A stretch of 64,000 nt of DNA from Streptomyces actinomycinicus (GTDB taxonomy: Bacteria; Actinomycetota; Actinomycetes; Streptomycetales; Streptomycetaceae): positions 1-64,000 of the forward strand of contig NZ_JAERRK010000007.1 in the NCBI RefSeq assembly GCF_016741775.1. Direction: 5' to 3'. This document shows positions 44,402 to 53,818 of the stretch, piece by piece. The notes under the pieces were generated by a model. The model was not told the DNA's origin. It did no database searches and saw only the letters and a list, made by a program, of their open reading frames with translations. Position numbers and translations under genes: made by a program. Each line of letters opens with the position of its first letter. The stretch's first letter is position 1.

Positions 44402-44836
44402 TCAGATTCCGGGGTCGAAATCCGCGATCATCTTCCGGGCGGCGTCGGACTGTTCCGCCGGGAGCGCGACTGCGCGCCGGGCGACCGTGTCGATATGGAT
44501 TCCAGTGATCACCGTGACGGCCGAGATATCACCGGTCACGGCGTTCTCCATCTGGTGGCAGAATCGGATCGACTTGTTCCGTACCTCCAGAAGACCTGAC
44601 CGGACCAGGACGACATCACCGGCGTGCACCTCCCGCCGGTAAGCGATCTTCTGCTCGACGGCGACCATGCCACGGGCGTTGTCGCGCATATATCCCGGAG
44701 TCAGCCCTATCGACGAGAACATCTGCCAGGTGGCTTCGTCGAACTTCCCGACGTACCACATGACGTTCATATGACCCATGTGATCGCAGTGCCACGGGTA
44801 GACGGTTCCTCGATAGGTGGTCTGAAGATCCGACAC
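44402..44836 (-). CDS. Hotdog-fold acyl-CoA thioesterase
   Basis: A 144-residue single hotdog domain of the 4-hydroxybenzoyl-CoA/YbgC thioesterase type. The active-site segment is YPWHCDHMGHMNVMWYVGKF, with the catalytic acid in HCDHMGHMN and the long helix after it (FDEATWQMFSSIGL). The strand GDVVLVRSGLLEVRNKSIRF closes the fold. It hydrolyses an acyl-CoA to the free acid. The GTG at 44836 has AAAGGAG upstream. It lies 145 bases downstream of the large LuxR gene at 44982, same strand. With the ligase and beta-oxidation genes nearby, it could control the CoA pool or release the product. Confidence 0.9.
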   Translation of the reverse strand: MSDLQTTYRGTVYPWHCDHMGHMNVMWYVGKFDEATWQMFSSIGLTPGYMRDNARGMVAVEQKIAYRREVHAGDVVLVRSGLLEVRNKSIRFCHQMENAVTGDISAVTVITGIHIDTVARRAVALPAEQSDAARKMIADFDPGI

Positions 44837-44981
44837 GACGTGTGTCTCCTTTGTTGAGGGCCTGGTGCGGGAGTGGACCCCGTGGGCGCCACGGACCCGC
44901 GGGCAGCAAGTGGTCACTTGTGACTGCCGACTCGATCGGGTGAACTGGCCAAGCCTGCGTCCGGCGTGTCCCGCCCCCTCA

Positions 44982-47621
44982 TCACATGGACAGCAGTTTG
45001 CGCATATCCCGGCGATCGGATGCGCCGACCTTCTGATAGATCCGGTACAGGGTGTTGCTGACGGTCCGCGGGGAGACCACGAGCCGGTCTGCGATCTCCT
45101 TGTCGCTGAGCCCTTGCGCGGCCAGCCGGGCGACGGTCCGCTCCCGCGGTGTGAGCGCGACGGCCTCACCGAGAAAGTGCAGCGCAGGAGTCGCGGCGTC
45201 ACCGCAGTGCCGCAGAAGGGCTCGCGCCTGGGCGGTCGACGCCGTCGCCGCTCTGTCCTTGCCCGCACGACGCTGCATACGAGCCAGTTCCGCGTACCCC
45301 TCGGCCGCGTACAGCGCCGCCCCCGCCTCGGCGAGCACCCTGCAGGCCTGGCCGAGAAGTCTGAGGTCACCGGTGCTGACCGCGCGGGCGTAGTGCAGGC
45401 GGCTGCGCAGGTAGGCGCCCTGCACCGGCAGGTCGCGCGCGACGGCGGGATGGGGAGCCAGACCGAGCCGCGCTGCCTCGTGCAGTGCAACGATCGCGTC
45501 CGTGTAGTGCCCGGCTGTCAGCGCCCGGTCCACCCCGCTGTGCAGATACGCCGTCGCGGTGTCCTGATGGCCCTGCTCGTGCGCTTGCCAGGCCAGGGCC
45601 AGATGGAGCGCCGGATCCTCGTGCCCGTCGACGACGTCATCGAGAGTGCCGTCCACCTGCCCACGCCGCGCGGGAGGCAGACAACTCTTCGCCAGGACGG
45701 CGTAGATGTGGGCCTTGGCCTGCCAGGGGCACCGTCCGGCCTGGTAGGCGGCGGTGAACGAGAAGTAGGAGAGCGCCTCCCGGAGGCGGCCTCGCTCGTA
45801 CAGGGTCGCACCCAGCACCAGACCGCGCTGAGCGTCGACGCCCACGCGGTTCTGCCGTATGGCGTTGTCGTACTCGCGCAGCATGATGTTCCCGGCCTCG
45901 TCCAGACGCCCTGCGTGCAGCAGGACGACGGCGTGCATCTCTTCCAGGGAGTCCTGGTCGAAAGGCCACAGCGGTCCATCGGCGTCCGGCCGGAGTGCGC
46001 GCAGTTCCTCGTACAGCTCCAGCGCGTCGAGAGGCCGCCCTTCGTGGCACATCGCCGACATGGCCAGGATCGCCGCCTCGACGCGGTAGGCCGACGCCGT
46101 GCTTCGCGAGAGCCGCTCCGCCCGGGGAAGCGCCTCGGAGAAACGTCCCCGCAGACAGGCGGCGAGCAGCTGCTCGGACTCAGCATCACCGGGGGGAACC
46201 GTGCTCAGAAGCCGGTCGGCGTCGTCGTACCGGCCTTGGAAGAGCAGTGCCCTGGCCTCGACCGGGGCGAGGGGGGCCGCGTGGTCCGGGCTTTCGCGGC
46301 GCACCTCGTCCAGGAACATGTGGAACTCCCTGAACTCGCCGAGCGCCAGCAGCGCATGCGCGTTCAGTTCAGCCGCCGGGAAGGTGCGGTAGTGGTTCCA
46401 GGCCGCCGCGGCCAGTCGAGAAGCGGTCGGGGTGTCGTGCCCCCGCAGCGCATGCTGCGCCGTGGCAAGCAGCAGGGACTCGTCGGGGACGTCGCCGGAC
46501 TCCAGATGCCACTCGGCGAGCCGGACGGATTCCGCCGGCAGTCGACCGGACGGCGGCGGCAGGGCCTGGACCCATGTCCGCAGCAGGTGCTTGCGACGCA
46601 GCGGTCCGACTTCCTGGCGCAGCACCTGTCCGACGTAGGGATGGGCGATGGACACCAGCGACTGCAGCTGATCGCCTTGAACCGAGCCGGGACCGGGAAC
46701 CCGGATCAAGCCGTCGTCCTCGAGCCTGAGCAGCATCGCGCTGCCGACGGTCTTCTCCAGTACTTCCAGCCGGGCCGGTTCGGCCAGAGCGATCAGTTCC
46801 AGTGCGCGCCGGGACTCCCGGGTCAGGTTCGCCAGCTGCCGGGCCAGCAGATCGCGCAGGGCGCCCGAGGAGGGAACGCGGGTACCGATGTGCCATTCGT
46901 GACCGTCGTGGGAGATCAGATCCTGGTCCAAGGCGGCGCGCAGCAGTTCGCGGAGCAGCAGTGGATTGCCCTGCGACATGGCAGCCAGACGCACAACGCT
47001 CCGCTGCGCCATCTGGTCCCCGAGCATCATGCTGGTCAGGCGCCGGGTGGCCGGCACGTCCAGCGGGCCCAGCGTCACGCGGACGAGGTGCCGGTCTTCA
47101 CAGAGCGCCTGCAGTTGCAGCCCGCCGTCGGCCGGGCCTGCCGTCAGCAGATACCTGTCGTTTCGCAGAGAGGAGAGCTGACGAAGGGCCTGCGCAGTCT
47201 CCGGTGACATCCGATGCGCGTCGTCGATCCACAGCAGACGGGGCCGGCGCGAAGCGGACCGCAGGAGACGCTGGACCACGGGCAGGACAGAGCCCGGGGT
47301 GAGGCAAGTGACGTGGGGGGCGGCGTTCGGCCTTCCCTGATGACCTGTGCTCCGTGCACCCCGGCCTTCCTGGAGCGGTGCCACCGCGATGGTGGGATTC
47401 AGGGAGGCCGCGATCTCTTGGCCCAGACGCGTTTTGCCCACCCCTGGCGGCCCGACGATCAGTACGCCGCCCGCGCCTGCCGAACCGATGAGCGCGTGGA
47501 GCGCCGCTTTGAGCTCCCGGTCCCGTCCGACCATCGGGGGCCGGTCGACGAGCGTGGGCCGCTGTCGCCCACGGGCACGGCGGTAAGGGAGGGAGCACGG
47601 CGTATACACAGGTGAGGTCAT
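44982..47621 (-). CDS. Large ATP-binding LuxR regulator, paralog of 24889-27660
   Basis: An 879-residue LAL-type protein. Walker A is VGPPGVGKTRLGQE (about residues 56-69), Walker B LLWIDDAHRMS, then a TPR-like helical middle and the C-terminal helix-turn-helix (LTPRERTVARLAAQGLSDKE, IADRLVVSPRTVSNTLYRIY). The whole layout and many motifs follow the regulator at 24889, but without its His-rich insert. The ATG at 47621 has no strong binding site; a later start near MVGRDREL is possible. A TTGGGG-N5-CCCCAG site lies 96 bp upstream, matching the paralog's site. It is divergent from a third LAL gene at 47981, and the thioesterase follows it. Confidence 0.9.
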   Translation of the reverse strand: MTSPVYTPCSLPYRRARGRQRPTLVDRPPMVGRDRELKAALHALIGSAGAGGVLIVGPPGVGKTRLGQEIAASLNPTIAVAPLQEGRGARSTGHQGRPNAAPHVTCLTPGSVLPVVQRLLRSASRRPRLLWIDDAHRMSPETAQALRQLSSLRNDRYLLTAGPADGGLQLQALCEDRHLVRVTLGPLDVPATRRLTSMMLGDQMAQRSVVRLAAMSQGNPLLLRELLRAALDQDLISHDGHEWHIGTRVPSSGALRDLLARQLANLTRESRRALELIALAEPARLEVLEKTVGSAMLLRLEDDGLIRVPGPGSVQGDQLQSLVSIAHPYVGQVLRQEVGPLRRKHLLRTWVQALPPPSGRLPAESVRLAEWHLESGDVPDESLLLATAQHALRGHDTPTASRLAAAAWNHYRTFPAAELNAHALLALGEFREFHMFLDEVRRESPDHAAPLAPVEARALLFQGRYDDADRLLSTVPPGDAESEQLLAACLRGRFSEALPRAERLSRSTASAYRVEAAILAMSAMCHEGRPLDALELYEELRALRPDADGPLWPFDQDSLEEMHAVVLLHAGRLDEAGNIMLREYDNAIRQNRVGVDAQRGLVLGATLYERGRLREALSYFSFTAAYQAGRCPWQAKAHIYAVLAKSCLPPARRGQVDGTLDDVVDGHEDPALHLALAWQAHEQGHQDTATAYLHSGVDRALTAGHYTDAIVALHEAARLGLAPHPAVARDLPVQGAYLRSRLHYARAVSTGDLRLLGQACRVLAEAGAALYAAEGYAELARMQRRAGKDRAATASTAQARALLRHCGDAATPALHFLGEAVALTPRERTVARLAAQGLSDKEIADRLVVSPRTVSNTLYRIYQKVGASDRRDMRKLLSM

Positions 47622-47980
47622 GGGTTCTCAGGGGTGGGTTGGTCCTGGTGAGCTGAGGTGAGGGCCCAGGCAGGGCGCCTGCCGTCGAGCTTGGGCCGCG
47701 CTCCCCCGCCCTCGCGTTGGGGGAGAACCCCAGGATTTGGAAGGACTGAGGGGGTCTGGAGCGGAAGGGCAACGTCATGGACGGCATCGTGATGTGCGCA
47801 TACGTGAAGTCACCGGATCACCCACGCTGCGCGGGCCCGTCCGATGACCGACTGTCGCAGTGCATCACCATGCGTGAAACGACCTGCCGTTGCACCGTTT
47901 GCCGAGGCAGAGGCGGCCCATGGAGTCGGTCGCGGTCCGGCCATGAAGGTCGGTGCGTCTGTCGATGCAAGAATGAGCCC
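47622..47980. other. Divergent promoter region between two LuxR genes
   Basis: About 360 bases that hold the operator at 47717-47733. The plus-strand LuxR frame is open from an ATG at 47777, but the extra 68 residues would be Cys/Arg-rich and unlike the family, so I treat 47777-47980 as leader. Confidence 0.55.
47717..47733. promoter_or_regulatory. Operator shared with the paralogous LuxR promoter
   Basis: TTGGGG-GAGAA-CCCCAG differs from the site at 27753-27769 by one base in the half-sites and keeps the 5-base spacer. It lies 96 bp upstream of the minus-strand LuxR start (47621) and could also control the divergent LuxR gene at 47981. Confidence 0.65.
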
Positions 47981-50800
47981 ATGCAGGGGGCTTTGCTGGA
48001 CAGAACAACGGAACTCGATCGGCTGCGGACCGGAATCCACGCGGCGCAGGCGGGTGACAGTAAGTTCATCGTGATCTGCGGGCCTGCCGGAGTGGGCAAG
48101 ACCCGTCTTCTCAAGGAGTCCGGTGACATGGCCGCCGCCGGACTGCGCCTGCTCAGGGCAAGGGGCTCGGAGGTGGAGCGCGCCTACGCCTCCGGCCTCG
48201 TCAGGCAGGCCCTCGAGCCCCTTCTCCGGGCGGCTTCCCCCGATGATCGTGCCCGCTGGCTGGCGGGAGCGGAAGCAGCCGAGGCGGCAGTCGCGCGAAA
48301 ACCCGCCGACGGTTTGCCGGGGCCCGGCGAGTTCGCGGTCTTCCACGGGCTGTTCTGGCTGATGTCGAACCTCTGCCAGGACGGCCCGGTCGCTTTGCTG
48401 GTCGATGACCTGCACTGGGCGGACGAGCCGTCACTGCGGTTCCTGCTGCACCTGCTGCCCCGCCTGGAGGACCTGCGTCTGTTCCTGGTCGCCACCATGC
48501 GTCCGGATGAACCGGGCGCGGCCTCGCACCTGCTCGACGTGGCACTGTCGGATCAGACGTGTGAGATCTTGCAGCCCGCCCCGCTGCAGACGGCGTCCAC
48601 CGGCGGTCTTCTGGCCGACTGGTTCGGGAAGACGCCGGAGAGCGGGTTCGTCCGTGCCTGCCACCAGGCCACCGGCGGTAACCCCCTGCTGGTCAGCGAA
48701 CTGGCACGTGCCATGACCGCGGAGGGACTGGCCCCCACGGACGCGACCGCATCACGTGTGGAGGAGTTGGGGGCCCGCGTCCTGGGCCGGCGCGTTTCGG
48801 TGGAACTGGGCCGGCTGTCCGGAGAGAGCGTCGCCCTGGCCCAGGCTGTCGCCGTCCTCGGGGCAGGAGCCGTTCCCGGCCAGGCCGCCGGGCTGGCCGG
48901 TCTGGACGCCTACGAGGCAGAGCAGAGTGTCGCCCACCTGCAGGCGGCCCACTTGCTGCGACGACGGGAGCCGGGAGAGCCCGACCTCCTGGATTTCGTC
49001 CACCCGCTGATCCGAGCCACGGTCTACGAGAATGTCGACCCGGTGAAACGGGTTCGCCTGCATGCGCGCGCGGTACGCGTGCTGTCCGAGGCGGGAGCTC
49101 GCATCGAGCAGGTCGCCGCGCATGTGCTGCAGGTGCCCGCGAACGCGGTACCGGAGGCGGTGCCGATACTGCGCCGCGCCGCCGACGAGGCCATGGACGC
49201 CGGCGCGGTCGAGGCGGCACTGAGGTACCTGCAACGCGCGACTGCCGAGACGCTGCCCGCTCAGGAGCGGGTCACCGTGCTCACCGAGGCGGGCTCCGCC
49301 GCGTTCATGGTCGACCTGCCGACGGCCGTGGCGTACTTCGACGAGGCGGTCGCCGCAACGGACGACACCGCGACGCTCACCAGGCTGGCCGCCATGCAGG
49401 CACTGGCGTCCGTGCTCGGTGCCCAGGATCCGGTCAGGGCGGACGCGGTACTCCGCGAAGCCATCGGCCATCTGCCGCAGGACGACACCGATGCACGCCG
49501 CGCGCTGCAGGCAACATGGTTGATCGCCCATCTTTCCGCGAGCGGCTGGGAGAAGGTGGCTCCGGAACTGCCCGCGCTGCGTCGCCTTCCCCCGGCGTCC
49601 TCCGTCGGGGCGGCGCTGCTCGACGCGGCCATCGCCTTGTTCGACACGATGGCCGCGCGTCCCGAGGCCGTGGTCCCCACGCGCAGGATCATGGCGGAAG
49701 CGAGCTTGCGGAAGGCTGCTACCGCCAACGCCCTGATGCTGGTCAACTCCTGTATCCCGCTTCTTGCCCACGATCCGGCCGAAGGTCTTGACGTCTGTGA
49801 GTCGCTGATCGCAGAGACCCGTCGCACCGGCTCCCTGGTCACCCTGTGCACCCTCTACTCCTGCCGGGGCTGGGGGTGGCTGCTTCACGGTGAACTCGCG
49901 GAGGCGGAGAGCGACCTGCGCGAGGCCCTGCGCACGGCGGAAGTGAGCAGCACTGTCCTGACCCGCCAGGCCGCACTCGCATGGATGGTCGAGACGCTGA
50001 CCGAGAAAGGACACCTGCAGGAGGCAGAGGCTTTGCTGAACGCGCCGCACCACGGGTACGACGCCGCCTCCACGGTGTACCTGTTCCAGCACAGCCGTGC
50101 AAAGCTGCTGCACTCCCTGGGCCGGCACGAGGAGGCGCTGGACGCCGCGTTCGACGCCGGCCGACGCTTCGCCTGTTACGGCGGGACCAACCCGGCCCTG
50201 CTGCCGTGGCGCTCGCAGGCGGCATTGTGCCTGCACGCACTGGACCGCGATGAGGAGGCTCGCCGGCTGGCCGCCGAGGAACTCGACTTCGCCCGGCAGT
50301 GGGGTGCCGACCACGTCATCGGCCGCGCCCTGCGCATCTACGGTCTCCTCCATTGCGGACCTGAAGGCATCGGTCTGCTCGAGCAAGCCGAGAAGACACT
50401 CCGCCACGGCCCCGCCCGGCTGGAACACGCCAAAGCCCTCGTCGACCTGGGCTCTGCCCTGAGGCGTGCGAACAGCCGCGCCAAAGGCCGCGCCTACCTC
50501 GCGCAGGGACTGGAACTCGCCCACCAGTGCGGAAGCTCCCTGCTCACGGAGCACGCGCGCGATGAGTTGCGGGCAGCGGGAGCCCGCCCCCGCAGTCCCC
50601 ACATGACCGGTCCGCAAGCGCTCACCCCGAGTGAGATGAGGGTGGCCAAGCTCGCCGCCCAGGGATTGACGAACCGGCAGATCGCCCAGCAGCTGTACGT
50701 CACTGCGAAGACCGTTGAGGTCCACTTGTCCGCCGCCTACCGGAAGCTGGGCATCAACCGCCGCACCCAGCTCCCCCATGCCATCGCCGCCGCGCCCTGA
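47981..50800 (+). CDS. Large ATP-binding LuxR regulator (LAL type)
   Basis: A 939-residue LAL regulator from ATG 47981 (MQGALLDRTTELDRLRTGIH is the usual family start). Walker A is CGPAGVGKTRLL (about residues 31-42), Walker B ALLVDDLHWADEPSLRFLLH (about 135-150), a long TPR-like region follows, and the C-terminal LuxR helix-turn-helix is LTPSEMRVAKLAAQGLTNRQ, then IAQQLYVTAKTVEVHLSAAY. An ATG at 47777 is possible but gives a Cys-rich extension unlike the family. It is divergent from the LAL gene ending at 44982, with the CCCCAG-type operator between them. It is the fourth LAL gene in 26 kb. Targets are unknown. Confidence 0.9.
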   Translation: MQGALLDRTTELDRLRTGIHAAQAGDSKFIVICGPAGVGKTRLLKESGDMAAAGLRLLRARGSEVERAYASGLVRQALEPLLRAASPDDRARWLAGAEAAEAAVARKPADGLPGPGEFAVFHGLFWLMSNLCQDGPVALLVDDLHWADEPSLRFLLHLLPRLEDLRLFLVATMRPDEPGAASHLLDVALSDQTCEILQPAPLQTASTGGLLADWFGKTPESGFVRACHQATGGNPLLVSELARAMTAEGLAPTDATASRVEELGARVLGRRVSVELGRLSGESVALAQAVAVLGAGAVPGQAAGLAGLDAYEAEQSVAHLQAAHLLRRREPGEPDLLDFVHPLIRATVYENVDPVKRVRLHARAVRVLSEAGARIEQVAAHVLQVPANAVPEAVPILRRAADEAMDAGAVEAALRYLQRATAETLPAQERVTVLTEAGSAAFMVDLPTAVAYFDEAVAATDDTATLTRLAAMQALASVLGAQDPVRADAVLREAIGHLPQDDTDARRALQATWLIAHLSASGWEKVAPELPALRRLPPASSVGAALLDAAIALFDTMAARPEAVVPTRRIMAEASLRKAATANALMLVNSCIPLLAHDPAEGLDVCESLIAETRRTGSLVTLCTLYSCRGWGWLLHGELAEAESDLREALRTAEVSSTVLTRQAALAWMVETLTEKGHLQEAEALLNAPHHGYDAASTVYLFQHSRAKLLHSLGRHEEALDAAFDAGRRFACYGGTNPALLPWRSQAALCLHALDRDEEARRLAAEELDFARQWGADHVIGRALRIYGLLHCGPEGIGLLEQAEKTLRHGPARLEHAKALVDLGSALRRANSRAKGRAYLAQGLELAHQCGSSLLTEHARDELRAAGARPRSPHMTGPQALTPSEMRVAKLAAQGLTNRQIAQQLYVTAKTVEVHLSAAYRKLGINRRTQLPHAIAAAP

Positions 50801-50933
50801 ACCTGAGCGCGGGGACGTGTCGGGCGACCGCGCCGACGCCGGGGCGGACGCCTGGTTTCAGGGACCGGACCGTGACCCGGCATCCTGAGACCCTGTCCCA
50901 CCTGACCCGGTGCTGCGGGAAGGCGGCTCGCCG

Positions 50934-51485
50934 TCACGTGCGCCGGCCACCGCCGACTGCACCGTCGTCCTCTCCGGTCGCCGCTGCCGCGCGGATCGAG
51001 CCGGCGCCCTGACGGATCTCCTCCAGTGCCTCGAGAAACAGGTCCCGGGCCTGGGTGAACCAGTCTGTGAGCACACCCAGCTCATCGGCCTCGTAGGCGG
51101 CGAACAGAGCGGCCAGGCGTTCGTAGAGGGGGCTGTAGACCTCGAGGATCCGCGCCTGCGCCCTCTCCTCCACCACGACGTGGACGCGCCGGCGGTCCTG
51201 CGGGTCCGACTGGCGGCGAACGTAGCCGGCCTTTTCCAGACGGTTGAGGACCCCGGTGACCGCCCCGGTGGTCAGACGAGCCCGTTCGGCCAGGTCGCCG
51301 GCCACAAGTGATTCCCCGGCCATCGACGCTTCGATGAGGAAGCCGAGGCAGGTCACGTCCGTGACGTTCAGGCCGAGAGCCCGGGCGATGTCCTGCTGTC
51401 CGAACTGGGCGGTGGCGATCATCCGGTCCATGGCGAACAGCGCTTGGGCTCCAGTTGCAACCGAACGTTCCTTGCCACGCCTCAC
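50934..51485 (-). CDS. MarR family transcriptional regulator
   Basis: A 183-residue winged helix-turn-helix regulator: LNVTDVTCLGFLIEA, VAGDLAERARLTTGAVTGVL, NRLEKAGYVRRQSDPQDRRR with the wing HVVVEERA. This is the standard MarR core with dimerisation helices at both ends. The Gly/Ala-rich tail (AAATGEDDGAVGGGRRT) looks disordered. The GTG at 51485 is chosen for the family length. It is divergent from the small membrane gene at 51599, with several CTTAG/CTAAG half-sites between, so it probably represses both. Confidence 0.9.
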   Translation of the reverse strand: MRRGKERSVATGAQALFAMDRMIATAQFGQQDIARALGLNVTDVTCLGFLIEASMAGESLVAGDLAERARLTTGAVTGVLNRLEKAGYVRRQSDPQDRRRVHVVVEERAQARILEVYSPLYERLAALFAAYEADELGVLTDWFTQARDLFLEALEEIRQGAGSIRAAAATGEDDGAVGGGRRT

Positions 51486-51493
51486 AATATCCC

Positions 51494-51527
51494 CTTAGTA
51501 TCTAAGCATCTTAGCTCGCAAGATAAG
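51494..51527. promoter_or_regulatory. Probable MarR operator with alternating half-sites
   Basis: CTTAG-TAT-CTAAG-CAT-CTTAG at 51494-51514 gives two overlapping inverted repeats with equal 3-base spacers. A further imperfect dyad (CTTA...TAAG, 51510-51527) overlaps the last half-site. It lies 9 bases before the MarR start. Confidence 0.6.
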
Positions 51528-51598
51528 CTGTCCCTGGCCGTGCAGCCGCGCGAGCCGACATCTCAGGATCCCATCCACCCGAGGAGGCGCGAGACGCC

Positions 51599-51991
51599 GT
51601 GTTCATGCATGGAGACGACGAGTACGACCTGGGCCACACGGTCGCCGGCTGGACCGGGATGGGCATCGCCTCGGCAGGATTCGGCCTCTGTGGCCTCGCC
51701 GTGATCACCACTTCGGCACCCCTGCTACTGGCCGGCGTCGGTGTCATGCTTCTGGCTCTGCTGATCACCTGGATGCTTCACCTGGCCGGCTGGGGGAAAC
51801 CGAGCGGCCCCCGACCGGCTGACCAATGGGACTGGCGAGTCAAGGACCTCACCGCCCGCAGTGGTCACGTCAACTGCCTCGGATGCCGCCTCGCAGGGCG
51901 ACGGCCCGCCGCGTCGCAGCAGACCGGGCGGGCGACGGAGCCTGCCACGGTGGACGCCGAAGCCGGTCCGGGAGTACCCGTGGCACGGTAG
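51599..51991 (+). CDS. Small membrane protein, HGxxPAAW-like
   Basis: A 130-residue protein that resembles the HGxxPAAW family of actinobacterial membrane proteins: an N-terminal acidic segment with DLGHTVAGWTGMGIASAGF (the His...Trp-Thr signature, here HTVAGWTG), then two membrane helices (GFGLCGLAVITTSAPLLLAG; VGVMLLALLITWMLHLAG). The C-terminal half is polar, with one CLGC pair. The GTG at 51599 (or ATG 51605) follows GAGGAGG. It is divergent from the MarR regulator. Function unknown; family members are usually small membrane components without enzymatic motifs. Confidence 0.7.
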   Translation: MFMHGDDEYDLGHTVAGWTGMGIASAGFGLCGLAVITTSAPLLLAGVGVMLLALLITWMLHLAGWGKPSGPRPADQWDWRVKDLTARSGHVNCLGCRLAGRRPAASQQTGRATEPATVDAEAGPGVPVAR

Positions 51992-52088
51992 GGACTTGGA
52001 GAGGTGGCCAGCAGGGGCCGGTGCCTTGGGGAGGGCGTGGGAGGAGGTGACAAGCGCAGTAAAGTGAGGGGGGAACGAGGGAGGAGTA

Positions 52089-52871
52089 GTGAGAGCGCCG
52101 CGCGTACTGCCAACCCTGGACGAGGTCGACATCGGCGACCATGTCTGCCATCTGCTGGATCGTGCCGACGACGTGATCGACCGCAGTCGGGCCTTCGTTG
52201 CGGACGGTGCTCTGCACGGTGACAAGGTGGTCATCGTCGGGTCGGCCCCGCAGGCGGAGAGCGAGTTCGCACCGCTTGTGCTCGACCCTGCACGGTTGAA
52301 GGGTTCTCTGCTCGCTGCGGTGCGCAGGGAGGCGGCCGCCGCCGACCGGGAGGGGTTTCGCTCTCTCCGTGTGCTGCACCATGTGATGCCCAGCACCCGT
52401 AGGGGACGCAACGGGGAGTGGCTGCGCAGTGAGCTCGATCTCGAGGAGTTCGCAGCCGACACCGGTGCCATGGTGGTGTGCGCATACAGCGGTGCCGACT
52501 GGGACCTCCCGGCCCTGCAGCAGATCAGTTGCGTGCATCCTCATCACGTGGGCAGCCGCTCGGTGTCACCGGCGTTCCGGGTGTACCGAGCCGAGGAGGA
52601 AGGCTGGACGGTGACCGGGACCGTCGACAGCGACGGCGCGGTGGCCTTCGGCACCATCTTGTGCGCACTGCTCGCTCACGCCCCGACGGTGCGCCTGCTC
52701 TGTCACACTCTGGAGTTCTTCGACGCCGCCGGGATGAGCGCCCTGGCCGATGCCGCCAGGCACCTTCCGGAGCGCAAGGTCGTCCTGGAAGGCGCCAACG
52801 AGACCGTACGCCTCGCCTGGAAGCTGTCAGGCTTCGCGATCCCCGACATTCCGGTGGTGATGGCGCCGTGA
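52089..52871 (+). CDS. MEDS-STAS protein (anti-anti-sigma-like, Ser lost)
   Basis: A 260-residue two-domain protein. The N-terminal MEDS sensory domain starts DEVDIGDHVCHLLDRADDVI and includes HGDKVVIVGSAPQAESEFA. The C-terminal STAS domain (about residues 160-258) includes APTVRLLCHTLEFFDAAGMS. In active anti-anti-sigma factors the motif is D-S/T-x-G, with the Ser phosphorylated by the partner kinase; here it is D-A-A-G, so it cannot be phosphorylated at that site. The GTG at 52089 has GGAGGAG upstream. Its stop overlaps the start of the kinase gene (GTGA, 52868-52871). Such a protein could bind the kinase constitutively. Confidence 0.85.
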   Translation: MRAPRVLPTLDEVDIGDHVCHLLDRADDVIDRSRAFVADGALHGDKVVIVGSAPQAESEFAPLVLDPARLKGSLLAAVRREAAAADREGFRSLRVLHHVMPSTRRGRNGEWLRSELDLEEFAADTGAMVVCAYSGADWDLPALQQISCVHPHHVGSRSVSPAFRVYRAEEEGWTVTGTVDSDGAVAFGTILCALLAHAPTVRLLCHTLEFFDAAGMSALADAARHLPERKVVLEGANETVRLAWKLSGFAIPDIPVVMAP

Positions 52872-53818
52872 CCGCCTCTTCGCCCACTCCCCTCGCAGGC
52901 GCGGGATACCGGCACGAGCTGTATCCGTACTCGGGCAGTGATGAATTCGTCACGGGCGCCTTGGATTTCATCCAGGAGGCGCTTGACGGTGACGAGGCCG
53001 TCGTCGTGGCCGTCCCGCAGGAAAAGGCGTCTCTGCTGCGTGCCGAGATCCGTGAGAACGACATCGTGCGCTATGTCGACACCAGCGGGGTGGCGCGTCA
53101 TCCGGGTCGTCTCATCGCTGCCTGGCAGGAATGGATCAAGGAGCACGTTTCCGAAGGGCGGCCCGTCCGCGGGATCGGCGAATCCCCCTGGGACGAGGTC
53201 CGCAGTGCTGCCGAGGCGGATGAGCTGCGCTATCACGAGTGGCTGCTCAACATGGCGTTCGCCCAGGGCCCGGCGTGGTGGCTGCTGTGCCCGTACGACG
53301 TTGCACGCGACAAGAGTGCGTTGGCCGAGATGGCACGCTGTCACCCCGAGATCCGCAGAGACGGCCGGACGGTGCCGTGCGAGGACTACGACGCGCGGGC
53401 ACCGTACGCGTTCGTTGCGCTCACCGACCCGTGTGACCCGTACGAGGAGTTCCTCTACACCAGCGGTGACCTGCCCGCCCTCCGCGAGAAGATCGCCGCA
53501 TGCGCCCAACAGCACGGCCTGACCGGTCGGCGCCTGCGCGAACTGCACCTGGCTGCGACAGAGGTGGCCAGCAACAGCATCCGGCACGGCGGCGGGCAGG
53601 GCGTGCTGCGTACCTGGGGTGAGGACAGACGGCTTGTCTGCGAGTTCCGCGACGCCGGCTACCTACGGGATCCACTGGCCGGACGTACGATGCCGACCGC
53701 CAGGCAGGTGGGTGGACGCGGGCTGTGGCTCGTCCATCAGCTCTGTGATCTTGTGGAGATCCGGTCCACGCCGGACGAAGGAACCACGATCCGTCTCCAC
53801 ACCGAGCTGCCCGAGTGA
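52868..53818 (+). CDS. MEDS-histidine-kinase-like anti-sigma factor
   Basis: A 316-residue protein. The N-terminal MEDS domain is YRHELYPYSGSDEFVTGALD and FIQEALDGDEAVVVAVPQEK. The C-terminal HATPase_c domain has the N box LHLAATEVASNSIRHGGG, the G1-like FRDAGYLRDPLAGR and the G2 box VGGRGLWLVHQL, the arrangement of RsbW/SpoIIAB serine kinases that bind sigma factors or STAS proteins. It is translationally coupled to the MEDS-STAS gene, so the pair is a switch whose two halves share a sensory-domain type. The partner sigma factor is not encoded in the window. The MEDS ligand is unknown. Confidence 0.88.
   Translation: MTASSPTPLAGAGYRHELYPYSGSDEFVTGALDFIQEALDGDEAVVVAVPQEKASLLRAEIRENDIVRYVDTSGVARHPGRLIAAWQEWIKEHVSEGRPVRGIGESPWDEVRSAAEADELRYHEWLLNMAFAQGPAWWLLCPYDVARDKSALAEMARCHPEIRRDGRTVPCEDYDARAPYAFVALTDPCDPYEEFLYTSGDLPALREKIAACAQQHGLTGRRLRELHLAATEVASNSIRHGGGQGVLRTWGEDRRLVCEFRDAGYLRDPLAGRTMPTARQVGGRGLWLVHQLCDLVEIRSTPDEGTTIRLHTELPE

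Noticed and set aside
44865..47207. 780-codon plus-strand frame opposite the second LuxR paralog
   Set aside because: Composition is that of antisense high-GC sequence. The minus strand encodes a complete LAL regulator with Walker and helix-turn-helix motifs.
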